64,000 nucleotides of DNA from Lachnospiraceae bacterium (GCA_022774705.1 JALFLM010000181.1:19966-83965), one strand, 5' to 3'. Numbered from the stretch's first letter, positions 1 to 11,563 are shown. Program-made: numbers and translations. The notes: generated by a model from the sequence alone, not told the origin.

Positions 1-86
1 CTACAAAACATTTAAACAGCTTTATTAAATGAGATGAGCAGAGCAGGAGACAGAGATCCTGATCTGCGGACAGGGATAAAAAGAGA

Positions 87-124
87 GACCATAGCACAGC
101 ACGAAAAGGATGCTATGGTCTTTT
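87..124 (+). terminator. Intrinsic terminator (GACCATAGCA ... TGCTATGGTC TTTT)
   Basis: 10-bp perfect inverted repeat followed by TTTT, just upstream of the MocR-like gene. Confidence 0.75.
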
Positions 125-145
125 CTGTATCCGGAGGGAAAACTT

Positions 146-1537
146 ATGTTGAATCGGAATGGAGATTCGCTGCTTTACATGCAGCTGTATGAATATTATA
201 AAGAACTGATTCTGACCGGGAAGATGAAGCAGGGCGCGAAGCTGCCGTCAATCAGGCAGTGCGCGGCACAGCTTCAGGTCAGCCGGACGACAGCGGAGAT
301 GGCTTATATGCTGCTGGCGGCCGATGGTTATATTATTTCCCGTCCACAGAGCGGATATTATGTCACCGGTTTGTGGCAGGAGCACATCCGGAGAAAAGAG
401 CAGAAGAAGGGGACTTCTGCTGCAGCCGGGGGAGCAGCCGGAGAGAGGTCGGCCCGTGCGCATTCGAAGGATGTTGAAATCGATTTTTCATCCACTTCAG
501 GCGGTCAGGAGAGTTTTAATCTGGATTTGTGGAGGCGGTATGTGAAAAGCGCACTGCGTCAGGGGGACAGGCTGATCACGTATGGTGATCCCCAGGGGGA
601 GGAAGACCTGCGCAGGGTGATCAGCGATTATCTGACCAGGAACCGCAATGTGGTGTGCAGTCCGGATAATATTGTAATCGGTGCAGGATTTCAGAGTCTT
701 CTGCATATTTTATGCCCGCTGCTCAGGGGACGGAAAACGATTCATTTTCTGGATCCTCATTTCAAACAGGGGCAGGCGGTGTTTGAGGACTACGGTTTTT
801 CTGTTCATAACGAACCGGACAGTATGGGAACTGCTGATCTGATCTACGCAACGCCGTCCCATCTGAACCGGTGGGGGGATATTATGCCGGTGAAAGACCG
901 TTTTCTTCTGCTGCAGCAGGCGGCGGAGTCCGGAAGCATGGTGATTGAGGATGACTATGACAGCGAATTTGCGTATATCAATCACCCTGCGCAGGCGCTG
1001 CAGGGTCTGGACGGAGGGCGGAATGTGATCTATCTCAGTACATTTTCCAGAATGCTGCTTCCCTCCATTCGTATCAGTTTCATGATACTGTCCGATGAAC
1101 TGCTGAAGGGTTATGAGAAAAGAAAATCTCTTTATAATCAGACGGTTTCAAAAGCCGATCAGATTGCTCTCTGCCAGTATATCCGCGACGGGCATCTGCA
1201 GTCACAGATCCGGAAAACCAGAAAAATGTACGAGGAAAAAAGTGGTCATTTTCTGGAGCTTTTCACGGAGATTCTGGACAGGAAAAAACCAGGGCTGCGG
1301 ATGACGCAGGGAAAATCGGGGATGATAGCAAAGATCGGACTTCCGTCATCCTGTCCTGCCCGGCAGCTGGCCGATGAGATGCTGGATGAAGGAATCCGGG
1401 TCGGTATTCTTTCTGATGGGAAGGAACTGTATCATGGCATTTATCTTTCCTGCAGCAGTGTGCCGGAAAAAAAATGGGAGGAATCTCTTGAACTTCTGAC
1501 AGATAAAATTTTACAGATTTGCGAAAAAAACGCTTGA
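146..1537 (+). CDS. MocR-like transcriptional regulator: GntR-type winged HTH plus aminotransferase class I/II domain
   Basis: N-terminal [40 protein letters not shown] (GntR wHTH); [11 protein letters not shown]-fold motif; internal ATG at 146 preceded by GGAGG. Confidence 0.88.
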   Translation: MLNRNGDSLLYMQLYEYYKELILTGKMKQGAKLPSIRQCAAQLQVSRTTAEMAYMLLAADGYIISRPQSGYYVTGLWQEHIRRKEQKKGTSAAAGGAAGERSARAHSKDVEIDFSSTSGGQESFNLDLWRRYVKSALRQGDRLITYGDPQGEEDLRRVISDYLTRNRNVVCSPDNIVIGAGFQSLLHILCPLLRGRKTIHFLDPHFKQGQAVFEDYGFSVHNEPDSMGTADLIYATPSHLNRWGDIMPVKDRFLLLQQAAESGSMVIEDDYDSEFAYINHPAQALQGLDGGRNVIYLSTFSRMLLPSIRISFMILSDELLKGYEKRKSLYNQTVSKADQIALCQYIRDGHLQSQIRKTRKMYEEKSGHFLELFTEILDRKKPGLRMTQGKSGMIAKIGLPSSCPARQLADEMLDEGIRVGILSDGKELYHGIYLSCSSVPEKKWEESLELLTDKILQICEKNA

Positions 1538-1561
1538 CATATGTGATATAAGTGTTATAGT
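1534..1561 (+). promoter_or_regulatory. Sigma-A type promoter for clpB (TTGACA-16-TATAGT)
   Basis: Consensus -35 at 1534-1539 and near-consensus -10 at 1556-1561. Confidence 0.7.
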
Positions 1562-1622
1562 AGTAATAGAACAAAACAACAAAGATATGGTTGCAGTCCT
1601 GGAAAGGACAGAAGGAGTGCAT

Positions 1623-4223
1623 ATGAATATCAGTAAGTTTACGCAGAATTCTCTGCAGGCGGTTCAGAACTGTGAAAAGCTGGCATATGATTTTGGCAAT
1701 CAGGAGATTGATCAGGAGCATCTGCTTTACAGCCTGCTGCAGCTGGATCAGAGCCTGATTCTCAGGATGATTGAGAAGATGGAGATTAATGGAGAGCAAT
1801 TTACCGGACGGGTCAGACAGCTGATTGAAAAGCGTGTGAAAGTATCCGGCGGCAAGGTATATATCAGTCAGGCATTGAATCAGGTTCTGCTTCATGCAGA
1901 AGATGAAGCGAAACGTATGGGAGACGAGTACGTTTCCGTTGAGCATCTGTTTCTTGCCATGCTGGCGGATCCCAATCAGGCCATAAAAGGACTGTTCAAA
2001 GAGTATGGAATTACCCGGGAACGTTTTCTCAAGGTTCTGTCTACCGTGCGGGGGAATCAGAGAGTAACCTCTGACAACCCCGAAGTAACCTACGATACGC
2101 TGAACAAGTACGGCGTGGATCTGGTACAGCGTGCTTCCGAGCAGAAGCTGGATCCTGTCATCGGCAGAGACAGTGAGATCCGCAATGTAATCCGGATCCT
2201 GTCCCGCAAGACAAAAAACAACCCCGTTCTGATCGGTGAACCCGGTGTTGGTAAGACGGCGGTAGCGGAAGGCCTGGCACAGCGTATTGTCCGTGGGGAT
2301 GTGCCCGAGACCCTGAAGAACAAAACTATTTTCTCTCTGGATATGGGAGCCCTTGTGGCGGGTGCCAAGTACAGAGGTGAATTTGAAGAGCGCCTGAAGG
2401 CCGTACTGGATGAAGTCCGCAAGAGTGAAGGAAAGATTATTCTGTTCATTGATGAACTTCATACAATTGTGGGTGCCGGCAAGAGTGACGGTGCCATGGA
2501 TGCCGGCAATATGCTCAAGCCCATGCTGGCAAGAGGTGAGCTGCACTGCATTGGTGCCACCACGCTTGATGAGTACCGCAAGTATATCGAGAAGGATGCA
2601 GCGCTGGAGCGCCGCTTCCAGCCTGTTACGGTGGATGAACCTACGGTGGAGGACACCATTTCCATCCTTCGTGGTATCAAGGACCGTTATGAGGTTTACC
2701 ATGGCGTGAAGATTACCGATGCGGCTCTGGTCAGCGCTGCCACATTATCTCACCGGTATATTACGGATCGTTTTCTGCCTGACAAGGCCATTGATCTGGT
2801 GGATGAAGCCTGTGCGCTCATTAAGACAGAGATGGATTCCATGCCGGCCGAGATGGATGAGCTGCAGCGAAAGATCATGCAGCTGGAGATCGAGGAAGCT
2901 GCTCTGAAAAAGGAGACAGACCGTCTGAGTATGGAGCGGCTGGCAGATCTTCAGAAGGAACTGGCGGAGATGCGTGAGAAATTCTCAGCCATGAAAGCCA
3001 ATCTGGACAGCGAGAAAGCTTCTGTGGAGAAGCTGAAAAAACTCCGCGAGGAGATTGATGCGGTTAACAGTGATATCCAGACCGCACAGCAGAATTACGA
3101 TCTGAATAAGGCGGCAGAGCTGATGTACGGCAAGCTGCCCCAGCTGAAAAAGGAACTGGAGGCGGAAGAAGAGGCTGTTAAAAAGAAGGATCTGTCTCTC
3201 GTGCATGAAGCCGTAACGGATGAGGAGATTTCCAGAATCGTTTCCAGATGGACCGGTATTCCGGTTGCAAAGCTGACGGAAAGCGAGAAGAACAAGACCC
3301 TGCATCTGGATGAAGAACTTCACAAACGTGTCATTGGTCAGGATGAAGGTGTGCAGAAGGTAACGGAAGCAATTATCCGTTCCAAAGCCGGAATCAAGGA
3401 TCCTGATAAGCCCATCGGTTCCTTCCTGTTCCTGGGACCTACCGGTGTAGGTAAGACGGAGCTTGCCAAAGCACTGGCGGAAAGCCTGTTTGATGATGAG
3501 AACAACATGGTGCGTATCGATATGAGTGAATATATGGAGAAGTTCTCCGTATCGAGACTGATCGGAGCACCGCCCGGATATGTGGGTTACGATGAAGGCG
3601 GCCAGCTGACAGAAGCTGTTCGCAGAAAACCCTATTCTGTTGTCCTGTTTGATGAAATCGAAAAGGCACATCCTGATGTGTTCAATGTGCTGCTTCAGGT
3701 TCTGGATGACGGCCGGATCACTGATTCTCAGGGCAGGACGGTGGATTTCAAAAATACGATTCTGATCATGACATCCAATATCGGTTCTTCTTATCTGCTG
3801 GAGGGTATTGATGAAAACGGTGAGATCAATGAGGATGCCAGAAGCATGGTTACGCAGGAACTGCGTTCTCATTTCAGGCCGGAATTCCTGAACCGTATCG
3901 ATGAGACCATTATGTTCAAGCCTCTGACCCGCGATAACATCGGCGGCATTATCGATCTGATGATGAAAGATCTGAACAGACGGCTGCAGGAGCGCCAGCT
4001 GTCTGTGGAACTGACAGAAGAAGCAAAGCATTATATTGCAGACAACGGATATGACCCCGTTTACGGTGCCCGTCCGCTGAAGCGTTATCTGCAGAAATAT
4101 GTGGAGACGCTGGCGGCAAGAATCATCCTTGGCGGTGATATCAGCGAAGGTGATGTGATTCAGATCTGTCTGGAAGGAGATCATCTCGATGCAGTGGTCA
4201 TCAGCTATCCCAGGGAAAACTGA
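1623..4223 (+). CDS. clpB: ATP-dependent chaperone ClpB
   Basis: Clp_N domain; two AAA modules ([31 protein letters not shown]); coiled-coil middle domain; full length. Confidence 0.95.
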   Translation: MNISKFTQNSLQAVQNCEKLAYDFGNQEIDQEHLLYSLLQLDQSLILRMIEKMEINGEQFTGRVRQLIEKRVKVSGGKVYISQALNQVLLHAEDEAKRMGDEYVSVEHLFLAMLADPNQAIKGLFKEYGITRERFLKVLSTVRGNQRVTSDNPEVTYDTLNKYGVDLVQRASEQKLDPVIGRDSEIRNVIRILSRKTKNNPVLIGEPGVGKTAVAEGLAQRIVRGDVPETLKNKTIFSLDMGALVAGAKYRGEFEERLKAVLDEVRKSEGKIILFIDELHTIVGAGKSDGAMDAGNMLKPMLARGELHCIGATTLDEYRKYIEKDAALERRFQPVTVDEPTVEDTISILRGIKDRYEVYHGVKITDAALVSAATLSHRYITDRFLPDKAIDLVDEACALIKTEMDSMPAEMDELQRKIMQLEIEEAALKKETDRLSMERLADLQKELAEMREKFSAMKANLDSEKASVEKLKKLREEIDAVNSDIQTAQQNYDLNKAAELMYGKLPQLKKELEAEEEAVKKKDLSLVHEAVTDEEISRIVSRWTGIPVAKLTESEKNKTLHLDEELHKRVIGQDEGVQKVTEAIIRSKAGIKDPDKPIGSFLFLGPTGVGKTELAKALAESLFDDENNMVRIDMSEYMEKFSVSRLIGAPPGYVGYDEGGQLTEAVRRKPYSVVLFDEIEKAHPDVFNVLLQVLDDGRITDSQGRTVDFKNTILIMTSNIGSSYLLEGIDENGEINEDARSMVTQELRSHFRPEFLNRIDETIMFKPLTRDNIGGIIDLMMKDLNRRLQERQLSVELTEEAKHYIADNGYDPVYGARPLKRYLQKYVETLAARIILGGDISEGDVIQICLEGDHLDAVVISYPREN

Positions 4224-4302
4224 TGCATGTGGGAACAATGTGGATTCTGAACTGCTGAGTTTTTGCAGTGATTATTATCCTGCTGTAAATGAATAAAGTA
4301 TA

Positions 4303-4375
4303 TACCCGGAACTGCTGATTTCCGGACAGAGTTTCAGGACTTTGCCCGGAAAGCAGATTCCGGGTATTTTTTGTT
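4303..4375 (+). terminator. Intrinsic terminator after clpB
   Basis: TACCCGGAA...TTCCGG / CCGGAAA...TTCCGGGTA then ATTTTTTG. Confidence 0.75.
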
Positions 4376-4478
4376 TTTCAGTATATACTGGAGATGCAGG
4401 AAGATGTCAGGCGGATGGGGCAAACTGTATGATCCGGGTCATTGTAATTTTCTGAAAAATCATATATACTGTGGAAAG

Positions 4479-4505
4479 AAAAGGAAAGCGTGCTGCTTTC
4501 CTTTT
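4479..4505 (+). terminator. Intrinsic terminator immediately upstream of the nitrilase gene
   Basis: AAAAGGAAAGC gtgct GCTTTCCTTTTT. Confidence 0.75.
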
Positions 4506-4533
4506 TCTGGGACAAACCTGAGTACAGGAGGAA

Positions 4534-5352
4534 ATGATTGTGAAAGTTGTGCTGATACAGATGGCTGTAACAGATGAGGAGACCGGCTCCCTGCGTATGG
4601 AGAAAGCTGATGCTTATCTGAAACAGATAGAGGCAACGCCGGAAACACCGGATCTGATCCTGTTTCCGGAGCTCTGGAAATGTGGTTTTCAGAATTTTGC
4701 CGGTTATGAGGATGCGGCTGAGGAACTTCACGGAGAGACCTGGCAGTTCATGAGCCGCTGGGCAAAACGTCTGCAGTGTTATATTCACAGCGGCAGCTTT
4801 GTGGAAAAAAGAATAATGGAAGCCGGTGGGGGAACTGCTTTTTACAACACTTCCGTTCTTTTTGACAGAGAAGGATGTGAAACAGGGATTTACCGGAAAA
4901 TTCATCTGTTTGGTTTTGAATCCATGGAACAGAAGATACTGACGGCGGGTCAGTCTGTCACGGAAGTGGAAACGGAGTTTGGCAGAACCGGTATGGCAAC
5001 CTGCTACGATCTGCGTTTTCCGGAGCAGTTTCGGGTGCAGAAAGATGCGGTTCCGGGGATATTTCTCATCACGGCGGCATGGCCTGCGGCAAGACTGGAA
5101 CACTGGAGACTGTTTAATCAGGTGAGGGCTGTGGAAAATCAGTGTTATGTGATTTCATGTAATGCGGCCGGAACCTGGTGCGGTGTCACCGGAGCCGGAC
5201 ACAGTATGATCACGGATCCAATGGGAAATATTCTGGCGGAGGCATCAGAGCAGGAAGAAATGATAAGGTGCGATCTGAATCCCCGGCTGTCAGAAAAATG
5301 GCGCGGGCAGTTTCCGGCGCTGAAAGACCGGAAAGAGATTTCGGTGAGCTGA
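4534..5352 (+). CDS. Carbon-nitrogen hydrolase (nitrilase superfamily, omega-amidase-like)
   Basis: E/K/C triad context: LILFPELW, YRKIHLFG, MATCYDLRFPE. Confidence 0.88.
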   Translation: MIVKVVLIQMAVTDEETGSLRMEKADAYLKQIEATPETPDLILFPELWKCGFQNFAGYEDAAEELHGETWQFMSRWAKRLQCYIHSGSFVEKRIMEAGGGTAFYNTSVLFDREGCETGIYRKIHLFGFESMEQKILTAGQSVTEVETEFGRTGMATCYDLRFPEQFRVQKDAVPGIFLITAAWPAARLEHWRLFNQVRAVENQCYVISCNAAGTWCGVTGAGHSMITDPMGNILAEASEQEEMIRCDLNPRLSEKWRGQFPALKDRKEISVS

Positions 5353-5402
5353 CAGAAGCATCCTGATTGAAGGTGCAGATTTATTATACAAGGAGGAAAT
5401 AT

Positions 5403-5867
5403 ATGAAAAGCCCTTTAACGACATTGTGTTATATGGAAAAAGACGGGAAGTATCTGATGCTTTACCGGAATAAAAAAGAAAATGACGTAAATGAAGGAAA
5501 ATGGATCGGAATCGGAGGGCACTTTGAAGAGGGGGAAAGCCCTGATGAATGCCTGCTGCGGGAAGTTTATGAGGAGACCGGTCTGAGGCTGACCAGTTAT
5601 CGGTTTCGTGGTATGGTGACGTTCTGTGCGGACGGATGGCCGGTGGAATATATGTGCCTGTATACAGCAGATGGATTTGAAGGTGAGCTCAGGGAAAACT
5701 GCAATGAAGGAGAACTGCGCTGGATCGAAAAGGAGAAAATCCAGGATCTCAGGCTGTGGGAGGGAGACCGGGTATTCCTGAAGCTTCTGATGGAAGACAG
5801 CCCGTTTTTCTCACTGAAGCTTCACTATGTGGGAGATGATCTGGTGGAATGCAAACTTCATATGTAG
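5403..5867 (+). CDS. NUDIX hydrolase (MutT-like)
   Basis: NUDIX box GGHFEEGESPDECLLREVYEETGL; SD AGGAGG before ATG 5403. Confidence 0.9.
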   Translation: MKSPLTTLCYMEKDGKYLMLYRNKKENDVNEGKWIGIGGHFEEGESPDECLLREVYEETGLRLTSYRFRGMVTFCADGWPVEYMCLYTADGFEGELRENCNEGELRWIEKEKIQDLRLWEGDRVFLKLLMEDSPFFSLKLHYVGDDLVECKLHM

Positions 5868-5920
5868 AGCTGCAGCCGGGGAGACACGGCTGGATAACAG
5901 ATTTATATGAGAGGAAAGCC

Positions 5921-5965
5921 ATTGAGAAGAAACCAATTGAGAAGAAACCAATTGAGAGGAAACAG
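5921..5965 (+). repeat. 15-bp tandem repeat x3 (ATTGAGAAGAAACCA) immediately before an ABC exporter start
   Basis: Units 5921-5935, 5936-5950 (identical), 5951-5965 (2 differences). Confidence 0.95.
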
Positions 5966-5969
5966 ATTT

Positions 5970-7742
5970 ATGAAAAGGTTATTTGTTTATTTAAAACCGT
6001 ATAAAAAAGAATGTATCTGTGCTCCGCTGTTTAAAATGCTGGAGGCCACATTTGAATTGTTTGTACCGCTGGTTATTGCGGCAATCATTGATACAGGTAT
6101 TGCATCCCGGGATACAGGTTATATTATACGGATGTGTCTTGTTCTGGTGGCGCTGGGGCTCATCGGTGTAACCTGTTCCATAACGGCTCAGTATTTTTCA
6201 GCCAGGGCAGCTGTAGGCTTTGCCAGCAGACTGCGTCACGCTCTGTTTGAGCATCTGCAGAGTCTTTCCTATACGGAAATCGACCGTCTGGGTACTTCGA
6301 CCATGATTACCAGGATGACCAGTGATGTAAATCAGGCACAGAGCGGTGTAAATATGACACTTCGTCTGTTCCTGCGGTCACCGTTTATTGTATTTGGCGC
6401 CATGGTTATGGCATTTACCATTGATTTCCGATCAGCTCTGATTTTTGTGGCAGCGATTGCTCTGCTGTCTCTGATCGTATTTGTGCTGATGCGGATATCC
6501 GTGCCGCTGATGCGTCAGGTACAGCAGAGGCTGGATTCCATTCTGGGAATCACCAGAGAAAATCTGACAGGTGTACGTGTAATCCGGGCCTTTGGTCAGG
6601 AAGAGCATGAAAAGGCAGAGTTTGAACAGAGAAACAGCCTGTTTACATCGGTTCAGAAAAAGGCGGGTAAGGTATCTGCACTGATGAATCCGCTGACCTA
6701 TGTGGTCATCAACGCAGCTGTAATCTGGCTGATCTGGACAGGCGCCGTTCAGGTTAATCTGGGCATTCTGACCCAGGGACAGGTGGTGGCTCTCTATAAT
6801 TACATGTCACAGATTCTGGTGGAACTGATCAAATTTGCCAATCTGCTGGTAACGATCAACAAGGCCATTGCCTGCGGAAACCGGATTGCGGCCGTATTTG
6901 ATGTAAACAGCAGCATGAAGGAAGGAACCGTTGATACACTGGATGGCATCGTGAATGCGCCGGAGGAAAACGTAAATGTACTGAAAGAAAACGTAAAATC
7001 AGTACCTGCAGTTCGTTTTGACCATGTCAGTCTGACATATCAGGGAAGTCAGGATACGTCGCTGGAGGACATTAATTTTGAGGTGTCCCGGGGCAGCGTG
7101 ACAGGAATCATCGGCGGTACCGGTTCAGGCAAAACGTCGCTGGTCAATCTGATTCCCCGGTTCTATGAAGCAACTGCAGGTTCTGTGCAGGTAAACGGAC
7201 GGGATGTCCGAGAATACCGCTATGAGGCACTGAGAAAGGGAATTGCTGTTGTTCCCCAGAAAGCGGTGCTGTTTCACGGGACCATTCGGGATAATATGCG
7301 GTTTGGCTGTGAACAGGCATCGGATGAGCAGATCATGGAAGCAATCAGAACGGCCCAGGCTCTTGATGTAGTGGAAAAGAAGGGCGGTCTGGATGCCATG
7401 ATCGAGCAGGGAGGGCGGAATCTTTCCGGCGGGCAGCGCCAGCGTCTGACCATTGCCAGAGCACTGGTATCAAAACCGCAGATCCTGATCCTGGATGACA
7501 GTGCATCGGCTCTTGATTATGCAACAGATGCTGCATTGCGGAAATCCATCCGGGAACTGCCCGATACGCCCTCTGTCTTTATTGTATCCCAGAGAGCCTC
7601 ATCCATCCGTCAGGCAGATCAGATCATTGTACTGGATGACGGCCGGATGGCCGGAAAAGGCACTCACGAGGAACTGCTGAAATCATGCCAGGTTTATCAG
7701 GAAATCTATTATTCTCAGTATCAGAAGGAGGTGCAGGCATAA
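5970..7742 (+). CDS. ABC transporter, fused permease/ATP-binding protein (multidrug/lipid exporter type)
   Basis: TM region plus GGTGSGKTSLVNLIP (Walker A), LSGGQRQRLTIARAL signature, ILILDDSASALD. Confidence 0.92.
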   Translation: MKRLFVYLKPYKKECICAPLFKMLEATFELFVPLVIAAIIDTGIASRDTGYIIRMCLVLVALGLIGVTCSITAQYFSARAAVGFASRLRHALFEHLQSLSYTEIDRLGTSTMITRMTSDVNQAQSGVNMTLRLFLRSPFIVFGAMVMAFTIDFRSALIFVAAIALLSLIVFVLMRISVPLMRQVQQRLDSILGITRENLTGVRVIRAFGQEEHEKAEFEQRNSLFTSVQKKAGKVSALMNPLTYVVINAAVIWLIWTGAVQVNLGILTQGQVVALYNYMSQILVELIKFANLLVTINKAIACGNRIAAVFDVNSSMKEGTVDTLDGIVNAPEENVNVLKENVKSVPAVRFDHVSLTYQGSQDTSLEDINFEVSRGSVTGIIGGTGSGKTSLVNLIPRFYEATAGSVQVNGRDVREYRYEALRKGIAVVPQKAVLFHGTIRDNMRFGCEQASDEQIMEAIRTAQALDVVEKKGGLDAMIEQGGRNLSGGQRQRLTIARALVSKPQILILDDSASALDYATDAALRKSIRELPDTPSVFIVSQRASSIRQADQIIVLDDGRMAGKGTHEELLKSCQVYQEIYYSQYQKEVQA

Positions 7743-9520
7743 TGGCAGAAGATAAAAACAGAAAAACAGCTTCCGTTCGGGAGACCAGCCGGAAAGGTAC
7801 CGTAGGGAAGGTTCTGCATTATATCCGGCGCTACTGGGGATTTCTGGCGGTATCCCTGATTCTGGCAGTTATAACTGTAGTGCTTACTCTGTATGTTCCG
7901 ATTCTGATCGGACGTGCCATCGATCATATTGTTGCTGCAGGAAGAGTTGACTTTGCAGCTGTGGGAAGGATTCTGATCAAAGTCGGAGCCGCTGTGGCAG
8001 TAACCGGCATATGCCAGTGGATCATGAATATCATGAACAATCACATCACGTATCATGTGGTTCATGACATCCGGGAGGAAGCCTTCCAGAAGATACAGGT
8101 TCTTCCACTGAAATATCTGGACGCCCATGCTTACGGTGAAATCGTCAGCCGCGTTATTGCGGATGTGGATCAGTTTGCAGACGGTCTGCTGATGGGCTTT
8201 ACCCAGTTTTTTACAGGTATTGTAACAATTGGCGGAACACTGATCTTCATGCTGACGATCCATGTGCAGATTACTTTCATCGTGGTTCTGCTGACACCGC
8301 TCTCTTTTGTTATTGCCAATTTTGTAGCGAAAAATACGTACTCCATGTTTCAGCAGCAGTCTGTAACGAGAGGGGAGCAGACCGCACTGATCGACGAAAT
8401 GATCGGCAATGAAAAGGTGGTGCAGGCGTTCGGGTACGGAGACCGTGCGCTGGAACGCTTTGATGAAATCAACAGCCGTCTGGAAAACTGTTCTCTGAAG
8501 GCAACATTCTTCTCCTCCCTGACTAATCCGGCTACCCGTTTTGTCAACAATGTGGTATATGCGGCAGTGGCTCTTGCCGGTGCGCTGACCGTGCTCTCCG
8601 GCGGGATGACTGTGGGTAATCTGTCCAGCTTTTTAAGCTATGCCAACCAGTATACAAAGCCCTTTAACGAAATCTCCGGTGTCATCACGGAGCTGCAGAA
8701 TGCGCTGGCATGCGCAGCCAGAATCTTCAGTCTGATTGAAGAAGAACCGCAGGTACCGGAGGCCGGTGATGCAAAAACGCTGGAAAATGCACGGGGCAAT
8801 GTGGAGCTGGATCATGTGGACTTCTCCTATGTGCAGGATAAGCCGCTGATCGAAAATCTGAATCTGTCCGTAAAGCCGGGTCAGCGTGTGGCGCTGGTAG
8901 GTCCCACCGGCTGCGGAAAAACCACCATTATCAATCTGCTCATGCGTTTCTACGATGTGGATGCCGGCGGAATCCGGGTGGACGGAACCGATATCCGCGA
9001 TTATACCAGAAAAAGTCTGCGAATCAACTATGGCATGGTACTGCAGGAAACCTGGCTGAAAGCAGGAACGATCCGTGACAATATCATCATGGGAAAACCG
9101 GACGCGACGGAAGAAGAAATCATCGCAGCCGCAAAAGCTTCCCATGCTCACTCCTTCATCAGACGTCTTCCTCAGGGATACGACACAGTCATCAGCGAAG
9201 ACGGCGGTATGCTGTCACAGGGACAGAAACAGCTTCTGTGCATCACCCGCGTTATGCTCTGCCTGCCGCCCATGCTGATCCTGGATGAGGCAACCTCATC
9301 CATCGATACCCGCACGGACCTGAAGATTCAGGAAACATTTGCCCGGATGATGAAAGGCCGTACCAGTTTTATCGTGGCACACCGGCTTTCCACCATACAG
9401 AATGCGGATGTAATCCTCGTCATGAAGGACGGACACATCATAGAGCAGGGCAGTCATGAAGAACTTCTCGCCGGAGGCGGGTTCTACAGCGAACTGTATT
9501 ACAGCCAGTTTCAGAACTGA
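7742..9520 (+). CDS. ABC transporter, fused permease/ATP-binding protein (partner of the preceding gene)
   Basis: GPTGCGKTTIINLLM, LSQGQKQLLCITR, ILDEATSSID; TAATG overlap with upstream gene. Confidence 0.92.
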   Translation: MAEDKNRKTASVRETSRKGTVGKVLHYIRRYWGFLAVSLILAVITVVLTLYVPILIGRAIDHIVAAGRVDFAAVGRILIKVGAAVAVTGICQWIMNIMNNHITYHVVHDIREEAFQKIQVLPLKYLDAHAYGEIVSRVIADVDQFADGLLMGFTQFFTGIVTIGGTLIFMLTIHVQITFIVVLLTPLSFVIANFVAKNTYSMFQQQSVTRGEQTALIDEMIGNEKVVQAFGYGDRALERFDEINSRLENCSLKATFFSSLTNPATRFVNNVVYAAVALAGALTVLSGGMTVGNLSSFLSYANQYTKPFNEISGVITELQNALACAARIFSLIEEEPQVPEAGDAKTLENARGNVELDHVDFSYVQDKPLIENLNLSVKPGQRVALVGPTGCGKTTIINLLMRFYDVDAGGIRVDGTDIRDYTRKSLRINYGMVLQETWLKAGTIRDNIIMGKPDATEEEIIAAAKASHAHSFIRRLPQGYDTVISEDGGMLSQGQKQLLCITRVMLCLPPMLILDEATSSIDTRTDLKIQETFARMMKGRTSFIVAHRLSTIQNADVILVMKDGHIIEQGSHEELLAGGGFYSELYYSQFQN

Positions 9521-9537
9521 TTGCATTTGTATAAATC

Positions 9538-11244
9538 TCACTTCCAGGCCTGCCCGCGGTAGCGGTTGAAGCAGGCAAACACTTCCTGAGGGCGGGGCAT
9601 GGCCAGATCGGAACCAGGACAGGATCCATCGGCCAGTGCCTCCAGCCCCTTACTCTGAACCAGTTTCATCAGTTCACTGACAATTTCACGCAGATTTCTT
9701 TTGCCGTCACAGTAATGCATCTGAGCATATTTCAGCATGAAAGAAAGGGCTGCAGTCTGTTCGCTGTCGGCCAGCTGTTCCACATAGCGCAGATCCACTG
9801 TATCCCGGTTAATGGAGAAGGCGTCCCTGCCCAGCGTCTTCATCTTAATCCGGTCACTGCCGCGAAAACCCCTTGCAGCCCGGGGAATCCGGCTGAAAGC
9901 GGGCATGGATAAAGCCTCATCCGGAAGCTCCGGAGCAGGAAAACGGGAGGCTTCTTCTTTTGCGAAAGACGTGATTTCTTTCGGAATATAGCGATCCATC
10001 TGGATGATGCAGTCAGCCACATGGAAATAGGAACCGGAGCTTCCGGCCACCATAATTGAGGAGATCCCCTGTGTCTGAAACAGCATCTGAACCCGTTCGA
10101 TAAACGGTGTGATGGGCTCCTGATCACGGTGAACCACCCGCTGCATCAGTTCATCACGAATCATGAAATTGGTGGCACAGGTATCTTCATCAATGAGGAA
10201 CAGCGAGGTTCCGGCTTCCATGGCTTCCATCACATTGGCTGCCTGGGAAGTACTTCCGCTGGCATCCTCTGTACAGAACGCATGCGTATCCTTTCCGTTG
10301 GGCAGGTTATTGATAAACATGGAAATATCCGTGTTCTGAATGCTGCGTCCGTCCTCGGCGCGGATCTTCACAGCGGAAGCATCGGTGATAACGAATTCCC
10401 GTCCGTCGCCGGCAATATGATTGTATACGCCAAGCTCCAGAGCTTTCAGAAGAGTGGACTTTCCATGATAACCTCCGCCTACGATCAGCGTGATCCCTTT
10501 TCTGATCCCCATGCCTCTGATGGTTCCTGTATGAGGGAGTTCCATGACAATCTCCAGAGAAGCAGGAGATACGAAAGGAACCGCTCCTTTCATGGGGCGC
10601 TGTGAAATACCGCTTTCTCTGGGCAGAACCGAGCCGTTGGCAACGAATGCCGCCAGCTCTCTTTTTTTCAGCTGACTGCGGATATACTCCTGATCTTCTG
10701 CCAGCTGAATGACGGAAAGCAGACGTTTCTGTTCGAGGCTTTTGCAGTACAGTGTCTTTCTGATACAGTCCGGAAGAAAATCAAAAAGGATTTTGATCAG
10801 TTCCTGTGAATTGATGGTACGTCCGTTGGCAGGAAAACCGATCTCCATGCGGACGAGAACATCACCCTTTTCCGGTGAGATGCGGCAGGCGCTTCTTTCC
10901 AGAACTTCCTGCCCCGGACGGCTGACAGCAATCAGACCGCTTTTACCGGATCCCTTCGCTTTGAAGTTGTACTTTTCAATCTCCTGATGGAAAAGCCGGA
11001 TCAGATGATCCTGCAGGGCAATCCTTTTATGGGGCAGATCGTACAGCGCTGCCGGAAAACATGCCTTTCCTCCGGGAACCAGAATGCTGACCCGGGAAGG
11101 GGAGGCAAAGGGATCTCCCTGCACATGTTCAATATTGAGAATATAATCGCCGAACTGATAGCTGCCTTTTGTATCCTTGTAGGCGGGATAACTTCTGCGA
11201 TTGATGGAAATAAGTGTATTTTTCAAATCGATATTGCTTTTCAT
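9538..11244 (-). CDS. Predicted ATPase of the ABC class (PF09818-like)
   Basis: GMGIRKGITLIVGGGYHGKSTLLKALELGVYNHIAGDGRE...; start at the ATG after an AGGAGG-like SD. Confidence 0.85.
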   Translation of the reverse strand: MKSNIDLKNTLISINRRSYPAYKDTKGSYQFGDYILNIEHVQGDPFASPSRVSILVPGGKACFPAALYDLPHKRIALQDHLIRLFHQEIEKYNFKAKGSGKSGLIAVSRPGQEVLERSACRISPEKGDVLVRMEIGFPANGRTINSQELIKILFDFLPDCIRKTLYCKSLEQKRLLSVIQLAEDQEYIRSQLKKRELAAFVANGSVLPRESGISQRPMKGAVPFVSPASLEIVMELPHTGTIRGMGIRKGITLIVGGGYHGKSTLLKALELGVYNHIAGDGREFVITDASAVKIRAEDGRSIQNTDISMFINNLPNGKDTHAFCTEDASGSTSQAANVMEAMEAGTSLFLIDEDTCATNFMIRDELMQRVVHRDQEPITPFIERVQMLFQTQGISSIMVAGSSGSYFHVADCIIQMDRYIPKEITSFAKEEASRFPAPELPDEALSMPAFSRIPRAARGFRGSDRIKMKTLGRDAFSINRDTVDLRYVEQLADSEQTAALSFMLKYAQMHYCDGKRNLREIVSELMKLVQSKGLEALADGSCPGSDLAMPRPQEVFACFNRYRGQAWK

Positions 11245-11563
11245 AATAAATAAGCCTCCTGACTGATTAACATTCGAAAATGAGTCTGAATGCAGTATAG
11301 CACAGATGAAGACAAAATGCAAACAGATGTTCTGAAAAGAACACCAGGTAAAAATACTGCAGTTCAGCAGATTCCAGCGAATGACTGCAAAAAATAAAAG
11401 TATCTCATGACCGTTTTTTACTGTTATCTTTAGTAAAATTAACAGAAAATTGATTGATAAAACATATAATAACAGAAAATAATACCAATAAATACTCGGA
11501 TGTGATACAATACTGCCATGGAAAGTTGATATAAAGTTTTCGGAAATGAAATGGAGGTATTTT

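Noticed and set aside
1263-4238. Long minus-strand ORFs opposite clpB (479 aa and 417 aa)
   Set aside because: Mirror ORFs antisense to a strongly recognisable clpB; compositions show no known domain and no SD/promoter support.
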